A stretch of 64,000 nt of DNA from Zygaena filipendulae. Lineage: Eukaryota; Arthropoda; Insecta; Lepidoptera; Zygaenidae. The position numbers were made by a program, and so were the translations under genes. Shown here one piece after another: positions 55,701 to 64,000 of the stretch; position 1 is the first letter of the stretch; every line of letters starts with the position of its first letter. Location: contig OU015675.1 of the NCBI GenBank assembly GCA_907165275.2, forward strand, positions 1,381,501 to 1,445,500, written 5' to 3'. The notes beneath the pieces are model-generated. The model was not told the DNA's origin and ran no database searches. It saw only the letters and a program-made list of their open reading frames with translations.

Positions 55701-58700
55701 TATTGAAAAGAGTTCTCATCTCTGACTGAATTCAATATAAAAATACGATTTTTTTTAATTTCAAATATACAACTGTGAGATGCTGACATTTTTGTGTCAG
55801 TTCTGGCCTCAGTAGGTGGTGTATTCGACAGATTTAGTTATCCTGCTTACTATCGAAAAGAGTTCCCATCTCTGACTGTATTCAATAAAAAAATACGATT
55901 TTTTTAAATTTCAAATATACAACTGTGAGATGCTGACATTTTTATGTCAGTTCTGGCCTCAGTAGGTGGTGTATTCGACAGATTTAGATATCCTGCTTAC
56001 TATCAAAAAGAGTTCTCATCTCTGACTGTATTCAATAAAAAAATACGATTTTTTTAAATTTCAAATATACAACTGTGAGATGCTGACATTTTTATGTCAG
56101 TTCTGGCCTCAGTAGGTGGTGTATTCGACAGATTTATTTATCCTGCTTACTATCGAAAAGAGTTCCCATCTCTGACTGTATTCAATAAAAAAATACGATT
56201 TTTTTAAATTTCAAATATACAACTGTGAGATGCTGACATTTTTATGTCAGTTCTGGCCTCAGTAGGTAGTGTATTCGACAGATTTAGTTATCCTGCTTAC
56301 TATCGAAAAGAGTTCCCATCTCTGACTGTATTCAATAAAAAATACGATTTTTTTAAATTTCAAATATACAACTGTGAGATGCTGACATTTTTATGTCAGT
56401 TCTGGCCTCAGTAGGTGGTGTATTCGACAGATTTAGTTATCCTGCTTACTATCAAAAAGAGTTCCCATCTCTGACTGTATTCAATAAAAAAATTCGATTT
56501 TTTTAAATTTCAAATATACAACTGTGAGATGCTGACATTTTTATGTCAGTTCTGGCCTCAGTAGGTGGTGTATTCGACAGATTTAGTTATCCTGCTTACT
56601 ATCGAAAAGAGTTCCCATCTCTGACTGTATTCAATAAAAAAATACGATTTTTTTAAATTTCAAATATACAACTGTGAGATGCTGACATTTTTATGTCAGT
56701 TCTGGCCTCAGTAGGTAGAGTATTCGACAGATTTAGTTATCCTGCTTACTATCAAAAAGAGTTCCCATCTCTGACTGTATTCAATAAAAAAATACGATTT
56801 TTTTAAATTTCAAATATACAACTGTGAGATGCTGACATTTTTATGTCAGTTCTGGCCTCAGTAGGTAGTGTATTCGACAGATTTAGTTATCCTGCTTACT
56901 ATCGAAAAGAGTTCCCATCTCTGACTGTATTCAATAAAAAAATACGATTTTTTTAAATTTCAAATATACAACTGTGAGATGCTGACATTTTTATGTCAGT
57001 TCTGGCCTCAGTAGGGGGTGTAATCGACAGATTTAGTTATCCTGCTTACTATCGAAAAGAGTTCCCATCTCTGACTGTATTCAAAAAAAAATACGATTTT
57101 TTTAATTTTCAAATATTCAACTGTGAGATGCTGACATTTAAAAGTCAGTTCTGGCCTCAGCAGAGGGTGTAGTTGACAGATTTACTCATCTTGCTTACTA
57201 TTGAAAAGAGTTCCCATCTCTGACTGAATTCAATATAAAAATACGATTTTTTTTAATTTCATATATACAACTGTGAGATGCTGACATTTTTGTGTCAGTT
57301 CTGGCCTCAGTAGGTGGTGTATTTGACAGACTTAGTTATCCTGCTTACTATCGAAAAGAGTTCCCATCTCTGACTGTATTCAATAAAAAAATACGATTTT
57401 TTTAAATTTCAAATATACAACTGTGAGATGCTGACATTTTTATGTCAGTACTGGCCTCAGTAGGTGGTGTATTCGACAGATTTAGTTATCCTGCTTACTA
57501 TCGAAAAGAGTTCCCATCTCTGACTGTATTCAATAAAAAAATACGATTTTTTTAAATTTCAAATATACAACTGTGAGATGCTGACATTTTTATGTCAGTT
57601 CTGGCCTCAGTAGGTGGGGTATTCGACAGACTTAGTCATCTTGCTTACTATCGAAAAGAGTTCCCATCTCTGACTGTATTCAATAAAAAAATACGATTTT
57701 TTTAAATTTCAAATATTCAACTGTGAGATGCTGACATTTAAAAGTCAGTTCTGGCCTCAGCAGAGGGTGTAGTTGACAGATTTACTCATCTTGCTTACTA
57801 TTGAAAAGAGTTCTCATCTCTGACTGAATTCAATATAAAAATACGATTTTTTTTAATTTCAAATATACAACTGTGAGATGCTGACATTTTTGTGTCAGTT
57901 CTGGCCTCAGTAGGTGGTGTATTCGACAGATTTAGTTATCCTGCTTACTATCGAAAAGAGTTCCCATCTCTGACTGTATTCAATAAAAAAATACGATTTT
58001 TTTAAATTTCAAATATACAACTGTGAGATGCTGACATTTTTATGTCAGTTCTGGCCTCAGTAGGTGGTGTATTCGACAGATTTAGATATCCTGCTTACTA
58101 TCAAAAAGAGTTCTCATCTCTGACTGTATTCAATAAAAAAATACGATTTTTTTAAATTTCAAATATACAACTGTGAGATGCTGACATTTTTATGTCAGTT
58201 CTGGCCTCAGTAGGTGGTGTATTCGACAGATTTATTTATCCTGCTTACTATCGAAAAGAGTTCCCATCTCTGACTGTATTCAATAAAAAAATACGATTTT
58301 TTTAAATTTCAAATATACAACTGTGAGATGCTGACATTTTTATGTCAGTTCTGGCCTCAGTAGGTAGTGTATTCGACAGATTTAGTTATCCTGCTTACTA
58401 TCGAAAAGAGTTCCCATCTCTGACTGTATTCAATAAAAAAATACGATTTTTTTAAATTTCAAATATACAACTGTGAGATGCTGACATTTTTATGTCAGTT
58501 CTGGCCTCAGTAGGTGGTGTATTCGACAGATTTAGTTATCCTGCTTACTATCAAAAAGAGTTCCCATCTCTGACTGTATTCAATAAAAAAATTCGATTTT
58601 TTTAAATTTCAAATATACAACTGTGAGATGCTGACATTTTTATGTCAGTTCTGGCCTCAGTAGGTGGTGTATTCGACAGATTTAGTTATCCTGCTTACTA

Positions 58701-60684
58701 TCGAAAAGAGTTCCCATCTCTGACTGTATTCAATAAAAAAATACGATTTTTTTAAATTTCAAATATACAACTGTGAGATGCTGACATTTTTATGTCAGTT
58801 CTGGCCTCAGTAGGTGGAGTATTCGACAGATTTAGTTATCCTGCTTACTATCAAAAAGAGTTCCCATCTCTGACTGTATTCAATAAAAAAATACGATTTT
58901 TTTAAATTTCAAATATACAACTGTGAGATGCTGACATTTTTATGTCAGTTCTGGCCTCAGTAGGTAGTGTATTCGACAGATTTAGTTATCCTGCTTACTA
59001 TCGAAAAGAGTTCCCATCTCTGACTGTATTCAATAAAAAAATACGATTTTTTTAAATTTCAAATATACAACTGTGAGATGCTGACATTTTTATGTCAGTT
59101 CTGGCCTCAGTAGGGGGTGTAATCGACAGATTTAGTTATCCTGCTTACTATCGAAAAGAGTTCCCATCTCTGACTGTATTCAATAAAAAAATACGATTTT
59201 TTTAAATTTCAAATATTCAACTGTGAGATGCTGACATTTAAAAGTCAGTTCTGGCCTCAGCAGAGGGTGTAGTTGACAGATTTACTCATCTTGCTTACTA
59301 TTGAAAAGAGTTCCCATCTCTGACTGAATTCAAATTAAAAATACGATTTTTTTTAATTTCAAATATACAACTGTGAGATGCTGACATTTTTATGTCAGTT
59401 CTGGCCTCAGTAGGTGATGTATTCGACAGATTTAGTTATCCTGCTTACTATCGAAAAGAGTTCTCATCTCTGACTGTATTCAATAAAAAAATACGATTTT
59501 TTTAAATTTCAAATATTCAACTGTGAGATGCTGACATTTAAAAATCAGTTCTGGCCTCAGCAGAGGGTGTTGTTGACAGATTTACTCATCTTGCTTACTA
59601 TTGAAAAGAGTTCCCATCTCTGACTGAATTCAAATTAAAAATAAGATTTTTTTTAATTTCAAATATACAACTGTGAGATGCTGACATTTTTGTGTCAGTT
59701 CTGGCCTCAGTAGGTGGTGTATTCGACAGATTTAGTTATCCTGCTTACTATCGAAAAGAGTTCCCATCTCTGACTGTATTCAATAAAAAAATACGATTTT
59801 TTTAAATTTCAAATATACAACTGTGAGATGCTGACATTTTTATGTCAGTTCTGGCCTCAGTAGGTGGTGTATTCGACAGATTTAGTTATCCTGCTTACTA
59901 TCGAAAAGAGTTCCCATCTCTGACTGTATTCAATAAAAAAATACGATTTTTTTTAATTTCAAATATACAACTGTGAGATGCTGACATTTTTATGTCAGTT
60001 CTGGCCTCAGTAGGTGGGGTATTCGACAGACTTAGTCATCTTGCTTACTATCGAAAAGAGTTCCCATCTCTGACTGTATTCAATAAAAAAATACGATTTT
60101 TTTAAATTTCAAATATACAACTGTGAGATGCTGACATTTTTATGTCAGTTCTGGCCTCAGTAGGGGGTGTATTCGACAGATTTAGTTATCCTGCTTACTA
60201 TCGAAAAGAGTTCCCATCTCTGACTGTATTCAATAAAAAAATACGATTTTTTTAAATTTCAAATATACAACTGTGAGATGCTGACATTTTTATGTCAGTT
60301 CTGCCCTCAGTAGGTGGGGTATTCGACAGATTTAGTCATCTTGCTTACTATCGAAAAGAGTTCTCATCTCTGACTGTATTCAATAAAAAAATACGATTTT
60401 TTTTTAATTTAAAATATACAACTGTGAGATGCTGACATTTTTATGTCAGTTCTGGCCTCAGTAGGTGGTGTATTCGACAGATTTAGTTATCCTGCTTACT
60501 ATCGAAAAGAGTTCCCATCTCTGACTGTATTCAATAAAAAAATACGATTTTTTTAAATTTCAAATATACAACTGTGAGATGCTGACATTTTTATGCCAGT
60601 TCTGGCCTCAGTAGGTGGTGTACTCGACAGATTTAGTTATCCTGCTTACTATCGAAAAGAGTTCCCATCTCTGACTCTATTCAC
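52740..60684 (+). repeat. 150-bp satellite array, forward block (about 53 monomers)
   Basis: Period 150 bp, for example AACTGTGAGATGCTGAC at 52921, 53071 and 53221. Each monomer has TACGATTTTTTTAAATTTC, the palindrome TGACAT-TTTT-ATGTCA, GTTCTGGCCTCAGTAGG, and GAGTTCCCATCTCTGACTG. Monomer variants recur in a fixed order (see findings). No coding potential. Confidence 0.97.
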
Positions 60685-63600
60685 TGACATAAAAATGTCA
60701 TCATCTCACAGTTGTATATTTGAAATTTAAAAAAATCGTATTTTTTTATTGAATACAGTCAGAGATGGGAACTCTTTTCGATAGTAAGCAAGATGACTAA
60801 ATCTGTCGAATACCCCACCTACTGAGGCCAGAACTGACATAAAAATGTCAGCATCTCACAGTTGTAAATTTGAAATTAAAAAAAATCGTATTTTTTTATT
60901 GAATGCAGTCAGAGATGGGAACTCTTTTTGATATTAAGCAGGATAACTAAATCTGTCGAATACACCACCTACTGAGGCCAGAACTGACATAAAAATGTCA
61001 GCATCTCACAGTTGTATATTTGAAATTTAAAAAAATCGTATTTTTTTATTGAATACAGTCAGAGATGGGAACTCTTTTCGATAGTAAGCAGGATAACTAA
61101 ATCTGTCGAATACACTACCTACTGAGGCCAGAACTGACATAAAAATGTCAGCATCTCACAGTTGTATATTTGAAATTAAAAAAAATCGTATTTTTTTATT
61201 GAATACAGTCAGAGATGGGAACTCTTTTCGATAGTAAGCAGGATAACTAAATCTGTCGAATACACCCCCTACTGAGGCCAGAACTGACATAAAAATGTCA
61301 GCATCTCACAGTTGTATATTTGAAATTTAAAAAAATCGTATTTTTTTATTGAATACAGTCAGAGATGGGAACTCTTTTCGATAGTAAGCAAGATGACTAA
61401 GTCTGTTGAATACCCCACCTACTGAGGCCACAACTGACATAAAAATGTCAGCATCTCACAGTTGTATATTTGAAATTAAAAAAAATCGTATTTTTTTATT
61501 GAATACAGTCAGAGATGGGAACTCTTTTCGATAGTAAGCAGGATAACTAAATCTGTCGAATACACCACCTACTGAGGCCAGAACTGATATAAAAATGTCA
61601 GCATCTCACAGTTGTATATTTGAAATTGAAAAAATTGTATTTTTTTATTGAATACAGTCAGAGATGGGAACTCTTTTCGATAGTAAGCAGGATAATTAAA
61701 TCTGTCGAATACACCACCTACTGAGGCCAGAACTGACACAAAAATGTCAGCATCTCACAGTTGTATATTTGAAATTAAAAAAAATCGTATTTTTAATTTG
61801 AATTCAGTCAGAGATGGGAACTCTTTTCAATAGTAAGCAAGATGAGTAAATCTGTCAACTACACCCTCTGCTGAGGCCAGAACTGACTTTTAAATGTCAG
61901 CATCTCACAGTTGAATATTTGAAATTTAAAAAAATCGTATTTTTTTATTGAATACAGTCAGAGATGGGAACTCTTTTCGATAGTAAGCAGGATAACTAAA
62001 TCTGTCGAATACATCACCTACTGAGGCCAGAACTGACATAAAAATGTCAGCATCTCACAGTTGTATATTTGAAATTTAAAAAAATCGTATTTTTTATTGA
62101 ATACAGTCAGAGATGGGAACTCTTTTCGATAGTAAGCAGGATAACTAAATCTGTCGAATACACCACCTACTGAGGCCAGAACTGACACAAAAATGTCAGC
62201 ATCTCACAGTTGTATATTTGAAATTAAAAAAAATCGTATTTTTAATTTGAATTCAGTCAGAGATGGGAACTCTTTTCAATAGTAAGCAAGATGAGTAAAT
62301 CTGTCAACTACACCCTCTGCTGAGGCCAGAACTGACTTTTAAATGTCAGCATCTCACAGTTGAATATTTGAAATTTAAAAAAATCGTATTTTTTTATTGA
62401 ATACAGTCAGAGATGGGAACTCTTTTCGATAGTAAGCAGGATAACTAAATCTGTCGATTACGCATCTCACAGTTGTATATTTGAAATTTAAAAAAATCGT
62501 ATTTTTTTATTGAATACAGTCAGAGATGGGAACTCTTTTCGATAGTAAGCAGGATAACTAAATCTGTCGAGTACACCACCTACTGAGGCCAGAACTGACA
62601 TAAAAATGTCAGCATCTCACAGTTGTATATTTGAAATTTAAAAAAATCGTATTTTTTTATTGAATACAGTCAGAGATGGGAACTCTTTTCGATAGTAAGC
62701 AGGATAACTAAATCTGTCGAATACACCACCTACTGAGGCCAGTACTGACATAAAAATGTCAGCATCTCACAGTTGTATATTTGAAATTTAAAAAAATCGT
62801 ATTTTTTTATTGAATACAGTCAGAGATGGGAACTCTTTTTGATAGTAAGCAGGATAACTAAGTCTGTCAAATACACCACCTACTGAGGCCAGAACTGACA
62901 CAAAAATGTCAGCATCTCACAGTTGTATATATGAAATTAAAAAAAATCGTATTTTTATATTGAATTCAGTCAGAGATGGGAACTCTTTTCAATAGTAAGC
63001 AGGATAAATAAATCTGTCGAATACACCCCCTACTGAGGCCAGAACTGACATAAAAATGTCAGCATCTCACAGTTGTATATTTGAAATTTAAAAAAATCGT
63101 ATTTTTTTATTGAATACAGTCAGAGATGGGAACTCTTTTCGATAGTAAGCAAGATGACTAAGTCTGTCGAATACCCCACCTACTGAGGCCAGAACTGACA
63201 TAAAAATGTCAGCATCTCACAGTTGTATATTTGAAATTTAAAAAAATCGTATTTTTTTATTGAATACAGTCAGAGATGGGAACTCTTTTCGATAGTAAGC
63301 AGGATAACTAAATCTGTCGAATACACCACCCACTGAGGCCAGAACTGACACAAAAATGTCAGCATCTCACAGTTGTATATTTGAAATTAAAAAAAATCGT
63401 ATTTTTAATTTGAATTCAGTCAGAGATGGGAACTATTTTCAATAGTAAGCAAGATGAGTAAATCTGTCAACTACACCCTCTGCTGAGGCCAGAACTGACT
63501 TTTAAATGTCAGCATCTCACAGTTGAATATTTGAAATTTAAAAAAATCGTATTTTTTTATTGAATACAGTCAGAGATGGGAACTCTTTTCGATAGTAAGC

Positions 63601-64000
63601 AGGATAACTAAATCTGTCGATTACACCCCCTACTGAGACCAGAACTGACATAAAAATGTCAGCATCTCACAGTTGAATATTTGAAATTTAAAAAAATCGT
63701 ATTTTTTTATTGAACACAGTCAGAGATGGGAACTCTTTTCGATAGTAAGCAGGATAACTAAATCTGTCGAATACACCACCTATTGAGGCCAGAACTGACA
63801 TAAAAATGTCAGCATCTCACAGTTGTATATTTGAAATTTAAAAAAATCGTATTTTTTTATTGAATACAGTCAGAGATGGGAACTCTTTTCGATAGTAAGC
63901 AAGATGACTAAGTCTATCGAATACCCCACCTACTGAGGCCAGAACTGACATAAAAATGTCAGCATCTCACAGTTGTATATTTGAAATTAAAAAAAATCGT
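60685..64000 (-). repeat. 150-bp satellite array, reverse block (about 22 monomers, continues past window)
   Basis: The same monomer in reverse complement (CAGTCAGAGATGGGAACTC, CTACTGAGGCCAGAAC). It contains the same variant types as the forward block. One monomer is shortened by about 38 bases near 62460. The array is cut by the window edge. Confidence 0.97.

Noticed and set aside
52740..64000. CRISPR-like array
   Set aside because: Whole 150-bp units repeat without unique spacers in a eukaryotic context; it is a satellite.

Overview
The window looks like nuclear DNA of a moth or butterfly. It is AT-rich, genes are split by short-signal GT-AG introns, and it is crowded with short interspersed repeats of a kind common in lepidopteran genomes (units running from CTAGCTGTGCCCCGCGG to TAATATTAGTAGGAT), together with TIR/MITE elements and one tRNA-headed SINE. 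Identification is by reading only; no database search was possible.

Region 1 (1-8087) has no recognised gene. It holds repeats: hairpin and TIR elements, an inverted pair at 1700-2123 / 4232-4624, a TIR element with perfect 30-bp ends (3895-4154), and a near-palindromic element flanked by TTA (6025-6243).

Region 2 (8088-28478, + strand) is the 3' part of one large gene. I could join 18 in-phase coding exons into 910 residues ending in a stop. The order is three TSP1 repeats with a linker after the first, two more TSP1, one Ig domain, an acidic linker, three TSP1, and a C-terminal six-cysteine PLAC module. There is no protease or Kunitz domain. This is an ADAMTS-like (punctin / MADD-4 / Drosophila nolo type) secreted matrix protein. 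Its 5' exons (signal peptide and the start of the first TSP1) lie outside the window or were not recognised. A complete two-exon kinase gene of the EcKinase/CHK family (12721-14370, - strand, 420 aa) is nested antisense inside its third visible intron. The introns are filled with MITEs, and one MITE ends 13 bases before an exon.

Region 3 (28479-51900) is mostly intergenic: MITEs, a mariner-like deletion derivative (43021-43605), a MITE inside a TATG microsatellite (about 41443-41891) and a 116-bp tandem repeat (48253-48680). A TATA box, initiator and splice donor at 39556-39715 look like a promoter with a 5' noncoding exon for a gene lying further right.

Region 4 (about 51930-64000) is tandem repeat. 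A small array with a period of about 162 bp is followed by a satellite array of 150-bp monomers (about 53 forward copies, then about 22 in reverse orientation, running off the right edge). The forward block contains a higher-order repeat of about 2.1 kb (14 monomers). The orientation flips abruptly at about 60684, making a very large inverted repeat.
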